A stretch of 64,000 nt of DNA from Phymatolithon calcareum (Eukaryota; Rhodophyta; Florideophyceae; Hapalidiales). Shown in pieces: positions 22,501-34,507 of this stretch. The DNA lies in the NCBI GenBank assembly GCA_977006965.1, contig OZ345352.1, positions 930,001 through 994,000 on the forward strand, given 5' to 3'. How positions within the stretch are numbered: the stretch's first letter is position 1; every line of letters starts with the position of its first letter. Under the pieces are notes generated by a model. It did not search any database. It was not told the origin of the DNA and saw only the letters and a program-made list of their open reading frames with translations. A program made the translations under genes and the position numbers.

Positions 22501-22854
22501 CTTTGTACTTTTGACATCACCTCATTCTTACGAATGTACGAGCAAGGCTACCTCAGGCGCTATCCGCAATGGGCAGCCCTTTTCAAAATTTGGAATCCTG
22601 TCGGAGCCCCTGGTACTCTCTCACTTTCTTGAGAAGTCCTGCCAATAGTTTCCGAAGCCTCGCTTCTTGTTTCAATACAGGCCTTCTTCACTCTGCATAC
22701 ACTTGATGATGCTAGCGCTGAAGAGCAAATTGTCATCTAGTGCTTTCTCGGTTACCGCTCCGTCTTCTTCTTTTAGTTTATAAACTGAAAGCTGTGCTCC
22801 AGATGCTCAATATGCTGCCTTAACTTTGTTTCAAAACGTATCCCCAATCAGTGC
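22501..22854 (-). mobile_element. LINE family A (second subfamily), 5'-truncated copy
   Basis: On the minus strand it matches the C-terminal RT-ORF region and 3' UTR of the element at 57905-58260 (for example TGATGATRCTAGCG and ACAGGGCTTCCTCAGGYGCT-like blocks). An 11-bp duplication GTTTTTGTGAC (22490-22500 and 22855-22865) flanks it. The sequence is diverged and the reading frame is lost, so the copy is old. Confidence 0.65.
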
Positions 22855-22919
22855 GTTTTTGTGACTGACATTTTCGTAGTTCGAGAAGACGCTTATTTGG
22901 GAAGTTAGTCCGACTTTTT

Positions 22920-23300
22920 TTCTTTTATTGCAGAAAACGTTAACTTAACTTAGCGCCTGAAGGTGTTTCGAAACAGCTCCTCATTGTTCACGAATTTGAG
23001 ATCTTCGAGCGGTTTCTCATTGCAAAATTCTTCTACCGTTTTGGTGCAAACTCTACCAATAGTCTGGCCTCTTGATATAGTCCGTCCACTACAGCGTAGT
23101 AGTAGATGGTCAACGGTCTCCTTGGTTCCCACTGAATAGGCCTTGCAGATATGGTCGTTATCAAGCGAACAATCTTGAAAACCTGCCACCAGTGAACAAC
23201 ATTCTGCGGCATGCTGATTGAGAGTAGTTTCATCGCGCCGTAGGGCTTATATTGAGCTCTGGGGGTAGGAACTGCATGCTCCTTAGCTTTTTCGAAGGAT
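22920..23300 (-). pseudogene. LINE family C C-terminus (post-RNase H zinc knuckle)
   Basis: The minus strand reads DETTLNQHAAECC and then a Cys/His pattern, C-(x3)-VGTKETVDHLLLRC, which is the pattern that follows RNase H in R1/Jockey-like and I-like LINEs. The frame ends at TAA around 22950 and then reaches an AATAAAAGAAAAAAAG poly(A)-like tail. The upstream part drifts out of frame. It probably belongs to the same family as the RNase H fragment at 45553-46960, although the two do not overlap. Confidence 0.65.
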
Positions 23301-23462
23301 ACAAGAGGTGGGTTTTTGTAGTCCACTGAATCATGTTACACCAACAGGAAAAGAAACTCTTCCATAGACAGACTCTAGGCAAAACCTCTTGGCCCTAGGA
23401 AAGTTGCCCCAAGCGTCAGCAGATGAGTTGGTAACTTTTAAATAAAAATCTACGTTTCTTTC
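23300..23462 (+). repeat. LINE family D 3' end
   Basis: It starts near GGTGGGTTTTTGTAGTCCAC, as at 45378, and ends AACTTTTAAATAAAAATC then CTACGTTTCTTTC. It is inserted next to the family C fragment in opposite orientation. No clean duplication was seen. Confidence 0.75.
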
Positions 23463-23539
23463 TAGACCACCGATCCGTGGAACATCCACCATAAGAAAAT
23501 CTTCATGCGCCAAAAGCAAGCCAAATACTGTCCGAAATC

Positions 23540-23605
23540 GAAAAGTTTCCCCAAGCGTCCATATGAGTTGGTATCTTTTTAATAAAAATAGACCTTTCTT
23601 CTCCG
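23540..23605 (+). repeat. Degenerate LINE family D tail
   Basis: About 65 bp from a GTTTCCCCAAGCGTCC block to TTTTTAATAAAAATAGACCT and a TTCTTC end match the family D terminus with substitutions and a small deletion. Confidence 0.6.
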
Positions 23606-24467
23606 TCCTGCTTTCTCGTCAACTGCATCATTTCTTGATGTCCCGATGCGTCTCTTGATGGTATATTGGAGTACATTTCTGAGGACTACTGATTGAGCAG
23701 CGAACGTTACGCGAACCACAAGTAATGAGCTCCTAAATGGGGAGCTGTGGACCAAACCGTTCCCTAAGTTAAAAATAGAAATAAGAGATTCTTAAGTTTT
23801 CTGGGCCAGATTTTCGAACTGAATCCATTTCTGGTATTAGTTTTAGGATGCGGACACAGGAAATATGAATTACGATTAATTTCTGTCACGCTGCTAAGGG
23901 TTTGCGCGAAAACGGAATTCAAAGTTGAGCGCATTTGAATATTTGATGTTGAATCATACTACGTTTAAAAAGTGCGGAAGCAAGCACTGAACATTGCAGG
24001 CAGTTGCTTCCGGATTTGGACACAGTTTCGCATTGCATCATTTTCGGGCCCTTTTTCAAAATCATTGCTGGGAAATAAAATCTGGAGCCAATCACATTAG
24101 GATTTGTGTATGTAGGCATTGTGAAAAGCGCACTGCAGTGACTTACAGAAAAGGAACTCCTAGGATCTTCGGAATTTTTAAAAACTAATTTGTCTGCGAT
24201 ATTTATCACAGCACATAATAGTACTATATAAATTTTTAATTTTTTCCTTACAGTAAGGCTGTAGCCAGAAAATAAGCGAAAAAACATACTTCGCTGAAAT
24301 GTGTTAGGGAACGGTTTGGTCTACAGCTCCCCATATATGCTGTTCGAGAAGATAAATCAGATGTAATGTCCCGTTTGATCTCACATCTGGAATGCCAGTT
24401 TATAATTATTATTATGCTGAACACCTAACTGGCACTGTTCACGGGACAGAATCAATCCACGTTAGCT

Positions 24468-24541
24468 TGCCACACGAAAAGTTTCCCCAAGCGTTGGCAG
24501 CTGCGTTGGTAGCTTTTAAAGAAAAATCTACTTTTCTTCGA
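24468..24541 (+). repeat. Degenerate LINE family D tail
   Basis: GTTTCCCCAAGCGTTGGCAG to GCTTTTAAAGAAAAATCTAC and TTTTCTTCG match the family D terminus. The region 23606-24467 between this copy and the previous one holds no supportable gene. Confidence 0.6.
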
Positions 24542-25577
24542 CCGATACTGTCTTGCGATTGGTAATACCTTGAGCGTGAGAGAGAGAGTAAGAATTCTAT
24601 ACCCAGACGATACGGGAATAGTTGTAAAAGGCTTTTCGAGAACCTTTGACACCAACCTGATGCAGTTCCTTTCCCTGCTTTAGTTCAATTTATTCCTCTT
24701 TGACTGTCCCTTGTCCCCCAGTCTCCTAGCAGGTCGTCATTCTGGTGCTTTAAAAAAATTCAGGAATAATTCCAGATAGGCCATCTCATGCAGACATCTT
24801 GTGCCAGTTGAACTGCTATTAATAGGGAAAATCGCGTTGTTATCGAAATGCAGTTGCCCACTTTGGCGAGCTTGTATCGGGAGACACGAATCGGTTATGG
24901 AGAACTAAATGGTACTAAAGAGATTGTAGAGTCACCAAGGCTGTGCCGTAGTCACAGCAAAAATTTGCGGCAATTATAGTTTTGTCATGGTGTCTGGTAT
25001 GCAAAACGTCAATGATACACAATGTTTTGTACAATAAGACTTTGAAAGTTATTTAAAAATATTAAAAAGAACAATATCAAAGACTATAAAAGATGACATT
25101 CTCATCTTTGGCCATGTGCGTCGACATCTCACCTTCGTCATCACAGTCGGTCAGCCTTGCCAGTGCGACTACAACCGTTCAAGGCAATGCCCTTCCTCAA
25201 GGGCAAATATTGTGGTACGCACACTCGGCATATGTTCGCTCTTCATTTTTTTACCTCCACCAGTGAGATATCTCCGCATTCTCCATACCACCGTTCGATG
25301 TACCGTGAGAAATCAATTCGTTGTCAGAAGGTAGGTCATCCACTACGTGCTGACCTCATATCTACGACCTGACTAGACCGTCGATGGAGAACAGGTTTCA
25401 TGCATTTCGCAGCACCAAGTCAGGCTAAGAGAAGTATGGAAAAAACAATAACTACGTGCAACAGTACGGAACGTGTATTTACGATTTAATCGTGTGTTTA
25501 TTCAGCGGGATTGATCCCTAAACAAAGCAAGGGTTCATGGGAGACAGTTCAACAAGGCTATTGCAGCATTCAGACGC
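24542..25577. other. No recognisable gene
   Basis: AT-rich interval with short unremarkable ORFs (24452-24655, 25116-25372). Confidence 0.4.
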
Positions 25578-26204
25578 TTAATTCTTGCGACGGTCGTTCT
25601 TGCGACGATCGACGGTGTGAATCGGCTTGCTGACGCCCACAAAATTCCCCTTCGGAGAAAAGACATCTCGCGGAGTCACACGCGGACCGTCATGAACCGG
25701 AGGATCGCATTTAAGAACCGGGAAGAACTTCGGATACTGGAAGATACGGAAGTACGAGCAGATGGCCTTGACGCGACGGTACGGGGTGCGACACTTTTGG
25801 GCGCACACGGGACGGCACTCATCCTTTGTGACACACTTGTAATACGTGCGGCAATGACGTTTACGCTCGAAAGAGCATTTCTCCGCCAAAACCCACTTGC
25901 GACGACGCTCGAGACGGACCTTGCGGCACAGCCGCACGGGCTTGTGCTCGCACACTTCGCGGGGGACGGCGGTGTGCACGGGCTTGCAGCGAGGACGGCA
26001 AACACGGCGGCATTCTCTTTTACAATCCTTGTAATCGCAACGCTCCCGGATGGGAATCTTGCGGACGACATTGCGGCACCGACGGAAGCGGAAGCAGCAT
26101 TTCTAGGTCTTTCGAAAGCAGACCGCCCTCGGAATGAACGCGTTGGTGGAGACGGCGAGGAGGGCCAGGATGATGCAGAGGATAAAGACGATGGAGAACT
26201 TCAT
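25578..26204 (-). pseudogene. Secreted basic Cys-rich protein, copy 1, one in-frame TAG
   Basis: From ATG 26204 the chain starts with a signal peptide (MKFSIVFILCIILALLAVST, cleavage near TNA). It continues with a strongly basic Cys-rich domain of repeated C-x3-C pairs (CRRVCRPRC, CRPVCAQKC) and ends in a Cys-free, Lys/Arg-rich tail at TAA. It is paralogous along its whole length to 42539-43237: both share CFRKT, RKHCRTYYK-like and TPRD(V)-SP-G-F-V blocks. The only defect is a TAG at 26103-26105 (codon 34), where the paralogue has Arg. About 208 codons are otherwise open. I do not recognise the family. Its signal peptide and basic Cys scaffold suggest an extracellular matrix or defence-type role, but this is a guess. 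The antisense frame is also open, which is an effect of codon composition. Confidence 0.7.
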
Positions 26205-26514
26205 TCTGGCACTTGCTGGTATGGATAAGCTGCAGGATCTTTGGTTGGAATCACGTGATACACGCTGTGTCTGCCTTTTATAGGAAAGGACGTACAAGCG
26301 AAATGATCAAATGGACTGTGTACAGCACAATACAATAGTGCGTGGATTTCTCGTGATTTCAATTGAGAAATTGGGACAAAGTGCCGTGGATCTGCAAAAG
26401 TGGACATGGAGGACGTAAAACTCGGCTATGATCTCAAGGAAATGAAGTCAGCACACGGCCCTCAATTCCCTGCTAAGTTTTAAACAATTGATGCGCGTAA
26501 AAGTAAAGTAATAA

Positions 26515-26572
26515 TAATGAATGCTTATTCCCCTATGGGGCTAGCAAAGCAGTGCTTTTTTGTATACTTTTA
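26515..26572. repeat. Partial copy of repeat family G
   Basis: CCCTATGGGGCTAGCAAAGC and the following CAGTGCTTTTTT match the starts of the copies at 7038 and 53362. Confidence 0.55.
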
Positions 26573-26639
26573 GACTACGTATTAAAACAGTTCGCCAAGA
26601 AGGTCTACAAACCACTGTTTTTGAACAGTATGCAATCAA

Positions 26640-28000
26640 GCAGATAGCAAATGCGGTGGGATTAGTTTTCATGTTGTAGTGGAAAGGCTCGTGGACTGGA
26701 CACCTAAAGTAGTTGGCAAAGCGAGAGTCGGAACCTGAATTTATGGACAAATCATGAGTGGCTGGTGCGTCCATGGAGATGAGAACGGAAGGAATGAATG
26801 TAGAAACGAATTCAATAGAAAATTGGCTTGATACAAGCAGGAAAATAGATTTTGGGATGCTGTGCTGTGGCGAACTCAAACTGTGGAAGGAGCAGAAGGG
26901 CCTTATGCGGGACACCTAGTTTACAAAACGAGAAACGGAACATCAATTTGAAAATGGTTGACACATCATGTGCCACTGGTGCATTCCCAGAGATCGGACC
27001 GGAGCGGATCAATTAAGAACTGAATTCAGGAAAGGACATTTCTTGAAGCAAGCAGAAGAACATGCCGATACGATAATTTACGGCATGTCGAATTGTGTAA
27101 TCGTTAAGTTGCCGAATCAGCAAAAATCCTCGCAACTCTGCAAACCGCCTCTGACTTTAAAATGGAGATCAATAGAAGAAGCAGAAATGGAAGTAAAAAT
27201 CTTAGAAGATTTTTATTTTAATAAGTTGCCATAGCATCTTTGGACCTTGCGGCAGCTTTTCAGTACCCACGGGGCCACGACTGGTGTATTTCGTGGTTCG
27301 CGTTCTGGGGGTCCGACCCAGTCTGTTGAGGTGCCCAAACCTGCCTCCGGTCAATATCATGGCCTCGACGAGGAAGATGGTCCTCTGCGCTGTTTCATGC
27401 TATGTCACCTGAATGTGAGCCAAGGAAGCATACGTTAAGAAAGGGGGATTCATATCGTCGTCGAATTCATGACTGGATGAAACATGGGAGGAAATTCATA
27501 GAGTGCTCTGGCACTTGCCTCTGGTGATAGCTTGTCTTTCGACAGAAAGATCAACAGAAAGAATCGGAAATTGAAATCTTTTGCTAGTCATGGCGCCTCA
27601 ATTAGAAAATGGTACACACGTCATGCCCTGATTTCTGTATCCACCAAGATCCAACCGGACCAGAATGAAGTAGCGACTTCAAACAAACTACATCGCCGTA
27701 TGATTTTCAAGTCCGCAAGTTGCACGATCAGTTGCAACGTTCCTAGTTTACGAAAAAATCCTGGAATTGGCATGGGTGATGCATAAACTGTAGACATTAG
27801 ACCATTTATTGAAACGTCCACCCACTTTGCAAAGCAGATTCAATCAGATATCAAAACACTGTTAGTTCAAACGGAATCTCAATTTTAAAATGTAGGACGC
27901 ATGATGGTGCATCCCACAGATTCCGGACTGGGACGGATCAACGAAGAATTGATTTCAACAAAAAACATTTCCTGCCCGTTTATTCGTATGAGATCGTCTT
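26640..28000. repeat. Diverged repeats of a ~100-bp core, otherwise no gene
   Basis: Four segments, near 26745, 26965, 27595 and 27895, share a loose core (AATC/ACATCATG..., GGTGCRTYCCAYRGA..., CGGACCGG/GGACTGGGACGGATCAA). CCTAGTTTACRAAAA near 26915 and 27745 adds to the resemblance. On the minus strand two of them translate alike (DAPATHDLS and NAPVAHDVS), so they may descend from a duplicated coding segment. Divergence is high and no frame is maintained. Confidence 0.35.
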
Positions 28001-29811
28001 GAAAAACGCGACCAGAAATCTTTTTTGTAAGAAACGTATCATAAGAGAGGTCGTTGTGCCGTATCAAAGTGCACAAACATTACCCTCGGGGCAAGACAGT
28101 AGTGGATCATATGGACACGCGTTTTGCCAAGGAAAAAGAAAATAATTCAAACAAATAGCGGAAACGCATAACTGAGTAGCCAATAGAATAGAGTTGGTTA
28201 AAATACTGTTTGCATCAATCTGCAATCATATGATGCATTGTGTTGATACTGCATTATTGTTGAATTTTGATCGTGTCTAGCTCGATACCCAATAGCGCAG
28301 TTTACCCAAAACTTTGGCCATAACTGGTGGAGATGCTCTGACTGTGGGATTATAAAATAAACTTGCCAAAAAAAGTTCTTCATACGCGCGGGCAAAGAGG
28401 CCATGCAGTATGATACAGAATGGAGAGAAGTGCACTGTAAATTATCAATCATCAAATCAAGCTTTCGAAATTTGCGTGCTGCTCGGGTAAGGGCGAGGCA
28501 ACTTTTGCATCTACAAGGAAAGCAAGAAAGGGATTTGCATTGCAGAACTTTGTATATTATTTTAAAACTAGTGTATGAGTCCTGACGGGAAGGCACTGTG
28601 CGGTGGAATCTTCAAGACATGAGTGGAATTATCAGAGGAAAGCCAATCACAAGGCGTGAAAATATGAACCTTGGTGAAGCGCACGAGGATCGATTCACAG
28701 TTTTCTGTCCATGGACCCCTCGGGGTCCAGTGCCCCTGCAGTCCGTGATCAATCAATATCGATTGTAAAGCAGTGTTAGGCATCAGTTTCTGATTGAAAT
28801 GGAACTGAATTGTTCAAATTTTGCAAAATGTTTCATGAAATTGTCGCCCGTACAGCTTTCTCACGAATGATATCGGCTCTAGCAAGAAGCTTATTGAAAA
28901 CTTGGCTTTCTCGAATATATAAAGTCTAGTTTCGCTGATTCCAATGAATCAAAAATTAGATCCTTAATCCTGTTATAATAACAGTGATTCACAGCCGCGA
29001 GCTATCTACTCCTCTGCTCGTATCATCCACATGCTTCGGCCGCAGACAATTTCCTCCTCGGTGCTGGCACAGTGACTGACTTGCGCATTGCACACGACAT
29101 TGGGCGCAGCGCAATCTCACTCAATTCTTACTCACTAAACGACGGACGCTACTGAGAGAGCGCTTTGAAGCAGCATAGAGTCAGTGCGCAAGGTTGACGC
29201 GTCATCTGGACCTAATTGACACAGGCGCAAATGTGAGATTAGGTGAGCATCAAAACAATACTTTTTGGACCTTTCTCTTTTCCAATATTCTAACGAACAA
29301 GGTTCTGCACAGAATGTGACGCATTTCTGCGTTTTTTTGCCGATGAGCGGACTAGTGCTGCATACAGTGAGAGTCAAGGGCCGATGGTGAGCTTCGAAGA
29401 GATGAGATCGGGAGACTATGCTGAAGACAACTTCGTAATTGCGCCTCGTTTTTACCCCGCTCAATGGAGGATGAGCGATTTTTCTAGCTTTTCATCAAGA
29501 ATCTCTAAAGCGTTCCGAGAAAAAATATGGAGAGATCGTAACTTTTCTTCAACGATTGAAACGTTTCAACCCTCCTTGACTCTCGAATTTCCACTATGCG
29601 ACCAAATGCAGTGAAAAGAAGCGCTGCAGTTACCAATCTGTTTATTGAAAAGCAAACGCCGGCAATAAGAGAAATATTCAGATGACGGGTACGTTTTAAA
29701 TTCAAGCTCTCGGGACTAAACTCTATGGAGAAATGTGCTTATCTCTGATACTCCATTCTACTTTTGTATTCTACAAGTTGGGCAAAGAGGCATATCATTT
29801 ATTTCGTACAG
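28001..29811. other. No recognisable gene; one possible retro-tail
   Basis: TTATAAAATAAACTTGCC followed by an A7 run at about 28345-28372 looks like a plus-strand LINE 3' end (similar to family A), without a detected duplication. Other ORFs are short and unremarkable. Confidence 0.35.
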
Positions 29812-31692
29812 TCAAAGAATAGGTTTCTTAACAAGAATGCTCTTCTTAATTTTACGCCTAATCTTTTGCATGTCGGACGGACCAAATGAGAGGGGCATCT
29901 TTTTTGAGAGATAGTATGCAGTTGCGCACACAAAGGGTCCGCAATCGTCACCACCGATTTGCTGTGGACCTTTTTCTTCTTCAGATTTCACGCGCCACTT
30001 CTCCGGCCATTTTTCAAGCCCCAGTTTGGATTTCAGATATGACGCCCAGGCAGCCAGTAGCTTTGTCAAGTGCGCGTAGTCTCCATAGCCGGTCTTTGAA
30101 TTGTAAACCTGAATCGAAGCAGTTTCCTTGTGAAGCACGACAAGGTACCAATGCTTTGCTTGACACATGGGAATTAACACCATTTCGCACGCCTCGAGTT
30201 CATCGGCCTGTACCCACCTTGAGATATGTTCAAACGCAAGGCGCCCGTCTCTCGAAAGAATGACGAAAAGAAAACAATTAATAAACAGGAAGGACTCATT
30301 CTTAAGCATCATTGTGAAGCCGTTGATAATGTTGTCGTTTAACCAATGGCCATCACGAAGCGTTCTTATGCACGACTTGAAGATTAGAACTCCTTCGATG
30401 CAAGTTACCTTCCGACTCGGCTCAGCTGTTACTGCAGAGTCGGATTCATCTTCAGTATCGTACTTTGCAGGGTGAGACTCGTGACCATATTTTCCGGACC
30501 CTGAGCGAGGCTCGAGATCTCTTATTCTTTTACGACTGGGACTCAAAGACGTTACGTAAACGTCTTCTGGGGCTGTTTTTTTCGTAGAATGATACAGTTC
30601 TGAGATGATTCTTTTCTCCGGTATGTTTGACTTAGTATGCTTGTTACTGATGACAAGGTCGACGTATTCGCCACAAACATCAAAGCCAGCCTTTTTCATG
30701 CAGCTCAGAAGCAACTTATGGGACCCGGGCTCACGCACGAGCCACTCCGCCAATACAGCTCGTGCCAGTGCTCGCCCCGGAAGATGCTTGGCAACCCTCA
30801 CGTTCGGTAGGACACCTCCAATGAATAACGCAAAGGTGGAAGGATCTTTTCCGCGTCTGAATACTGTAGTCTTACTTCGTCGCAGCCAGGACGGAGTCCA
30901 GCTTGCATAGCACATCGAGCCTGATATCATGCGCTTGACATCTCTTGCGTACTGATGCAGAGCATTGAAGAATGTGCTGTACGCGAGACCGAGACGGTTG
31001 CCCGAAAGAAGATCCAGTCTTTGAGTTAACAGTGTGTCGCACACGATGATCTACTCATCTGGGAGGGAAATACTCTCCTCTATCCAGCTTTCAGCACGTC
31101 GCTTACCGTGAAACCACAACGGAAGCGATTCTGGAAATTCGCCATTATGAGGTATTTGCACAGGTACTTCTACCGGTTCAGATCTATCGATAGGTGGAGG
31201 GACAGCTTTTGATGAAGACATTCGACCAGCATGAGAGCAAGCATCCGTTATCGATCGAGCGAGCCGACCTGATCCTTCTACGTGATCTTGCAGTCCGTAG
31301 AGAAAGCTGGAAGAGGACAAACTTAGAATGACAACACCCAACTGCTTACTTGAACCACTGCACAGCTGCACCCGTTCAACCATTTGCGGAACCATTGTAC
31401 GGGGCTTTGCTTCAATCAGTAAGTGAACCAATGAAGTGGAGCCTAGCGCAATTTGGAGCTTCTGGCATGCTTCTTGGGCCTCTTTGAGCTCTTTCCTGGA
31501 TGCTTGGAGCTCTTCATATTGCGAGCATGAGCTTTGCAACATTGTTCCTGAGATTCGGACACTTTCGGCACGTGCAGAATCAGGAGGAAAGATACCGGCG
31601 CATCGCTTTGTCAGCTCTGATACATCATCGAGATCGATACTAGATGCAAAACGCTCGGCTTCTTCATCTGGTTCTTCCATTTCTTGTTCCAT
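29812..31692 (-). CDS. Ulp1-like (C48) SUMO protease of the transposon, one in-frame TAG
   Basis: The frame starts at ATG 31692 (MEQEMEEPDEEAERF), runs through an acidic and coiled segment (EELQASRKELKEAQEACQKL) and meets a TAG at 31051-31053. It then continues in the same frame for about 412 codons to TGA. The downstream part contains the protease: LRDGHWLNDNIINGF, the His motif AKHWYLVVLHK, VYNSKTGY where most members have Asp after Tyr, and the Gln/Cys motif PQQIGGDDCGPFVC. The catalytic Asp is thus replaced by Asn, which some family members tolerate. Such enzymes cleave SUMO-type conjugates. There is no ATG close after the TAG, which argues against two separate genes. Either the TAG is a nonsense mutation or it is read through. 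Confidence 0.8.
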
Positions 31693-31755
31693 AGTATTCA
31701 GAAAAAAGATTGGTAGATCGATGACGAGAAAGAAGAGGATGTCTTCTGATGTCAA

Positions 31756-34507
31756 ACAGTAGAGATCTGACGACTAGCTCGCATAATGTGATTGTAAACT
31801 CAAGGAATGTGAGGGTTTTTTAAAAGAATCTGGAAAATGGACCAATAGGTCACTCGTTCGATCTCATTTTTGAAAAAATTCTGATCTGAGAATTAAATTT
31901 GGATATCTAACATTTATCAGAAGGCTTGGCGCTTTTCATGAGTATCAGCCTCTTTGGAGTGACTGCACGGCTCGAAGGTATCAATCCAAGACTGACCCTG
32001 ATCTCAAGCGGAAGGGACACCTACCAATGAAATAAGGCCACACCTATTGTTCCGCAGCATCCTTCTGAGCTGCGTATTGTCGAGAAGGATGCTATGAAGC
32101 ATTTGGCTTTTCCAGATGTTAGAGAAATGTTAAGTGCCGGAGCTGGAACCTCGGCAAATATGACCAATACCCAAAATTTCGAGCTGAAGGTGCCTTTGTT
32201 CTCTTTATCTTTGGGAACACTCAAATCTATTGAAATAATCGTGATCGTCCGCTTTGAGGAATTGAAAGATTGCACCTGCTTCGCCAATGTTCTCGGAGGA
32301 GAGAAAAGATCCCGTCTTTCCCGCTGCAAGACGTTCTCCTATCGAGTGCGCCGCATTTCTAACCACGATATTTGTCGCTGCGCTGGAAAAATATAATGAT
32401 ATCTGGATATTAGTGGTGTACCGAATTGTTTCGTTATCTGCAGTGTGAGGTTTGTGGAGCGGGTTGAAGCGTCGTCAGAGCGTTTATCCGCGCAAAATGT
32501 GTTTATGGATTTTTCTTTAAGAAAACGTGTTAAATCGCGAGCCCAGGTCACATATGAATTCAATTTGATTGCATGCAATTGTCCATCTAAGCGATATATG
32601 CACAAAGGCAAACCTTGAAGCTATTATTACTTGCAAAATTGAACTGAGAGAACGCGTTGTAGACTAGCTTTGTATTTGTAGTACGGTAGTTGCAAAAGAG
32701 ATTTTGGTTGCTGTTTTAATCCCTCTGGACGACAGTTTGTTAAAAATTGTCTCTTGCAAAACTCTATAATCTGGATCACCCGTTTTCGAGTCTCCGTAAT
32801 ACTTGTCAACACTTTGAGACTCAGGATAATGATGCAATCAGAATGTAGCTCGTATAACGCGAAGAGGATACATTAATTCAGATTGACGGCCAGTGTGAAC
32901 ACGCTGAAGACACCTATTGAGTATATATCTTTACAATAGTTTGAAAACTAAAAATTGAAGATTCAGACACTTAAGCCTAGTTTTGTAGTCGGCAGATTCA
33001 AAGGGATCAAGTCTAACGCAATTTGTCTTCGAATTATTTACGTTTCACTCAAATCATTCGTCCTTAATCTCCGGTTCAAATAGAGGGCTACTGAAATTGA
33101 TGGTAGCATGCATGCTGCAGTCAGTCCTGGGCACAGTTTTTTACATTTTTCTGTTACAGTGGTAGTAGATTTGTTCAAGGGGATATGTTTTCAGTCATTC
33201 ACACACTTCAGGATATACTTATTTCTTGTCAAAGTTGAGATCTTCATTTCTGTGCATCCTATCAGGAACGACATCAAACACTCAAAAAACGTGCTAGGGT
33301 CGATTAGTGAGAGTTCTATAGTTTTTAGAAGGTTCTCGTTGTATACAGAGAAACCAAAGAAACCCAAGGATCATAAAACATTTCTGACTTTCGATGGAAA
33401 ATCCCAACATGCGCGAGTTTTTGAGAAGAGTTTATGCCCATATGGGAGCATCCGTTAGCCGTGAAGATATCATGTCTCTTCTTCGAGAGCTGAATACTAC
33501 TCTAGATTGACAATTCGCCCCCCCCCAAGATCATTCCGGGTATTGTGGCCTCGACCTTGAAGGAATGCACTAATGCATATATCTATTTTTGTAAGCACAT
33601 GCTGATACTAAGTCTAATCTAGATTCTTTTAAATTTGTATGAGTTTTCTTACTGCAGCTTCATATCGCGAATAGTACATGATTCGGTTTCAATTTGACAA
33701 GAAAAACAGCGCTTTCTGAAGTACAAGGAAGAAGGAGATAGCTTCTACGGCGCTTTTTTCATTAAATCAAAAGAAATGAAACCATTTTCAATCCTGAACA
33801 CGCCGTTTGCACGGATCAGGCACCAGATGTGCACTATTCACTGCGAGAAGCACCGAGGCGTAGCATACCCATTTCACACTCGTCGTCTCTACCCGCATCT
33901 CAGATTCGCAGGGGTTTCCGAAGCCGAATTTACGAGATCAGGCCCCGCAAACAGCGCCGCACGGTTGACATCCCGTACAGAGTTTCTAAACGTCTCGACT
34001 GTTGCATACCGAGTGTTCGTCGAGTCCTTCTATTGCGATGCGGCTGCTGTTCGTCCATTTTTCAGTAACTTGTTTCTCTTGTTTAGCAGGACACTGGGAA
34101 GGAACACGTCGTTGCACGAGGCTCACAATAAACTCCCAGTGGCACAGTGAAAAGGATTATTGAAGGCTTTAAAACCCCATTCGTTCGCGAAATAATGGAA
34201 TCTCCTGCGAGAAAGTACGTTAGCACTGCGTCTCTCGCTATGCGCTTCTTATACGGCAAAAGGACCCCATTAACTCTCTCTTATTTGTAACGTACAGGTA
34301 CACAGGAGCTTCAATACAATGCAAAAGTGATTGAGAATTCAATTATGGAGCTTTACGCATCAGGAAAATGGGCGAGTTGTATGGTATTTTTGGGGCTTAG
34401 TATTCCTAATCCTGGTTCAAAGAAGAAGAAGAATCTAGGCAACGACGGCATTTGCAGGGGAGATCCTCGTTTCCAAACGCGATAATATCTGCGTCATCGA
34501 CATCTGT
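31756..34507. other. Inner spacer of the KDZ element, mostly non-coding
   Basis: No long ORF fits the transposon. A 38-codon ORF at 33394-33510 on the plus strand (MENPNMREFLRRVYAHMGAS) has a natural-looking helical composition but no partner. ORFs at 33776-34150 on the plus strand overlap in two frames and are not convincing. A C10 run lies near 33520. Confidence 0.4.

Noticed and set aside
25617-26228. 203-codon plus-strand ORF over Cys-rich copy 1
   Set aside because: It is the antisense of a gene with clear paralogy and signal peptide. Openness is explained by the Arg/Lys/Cys codon composition.
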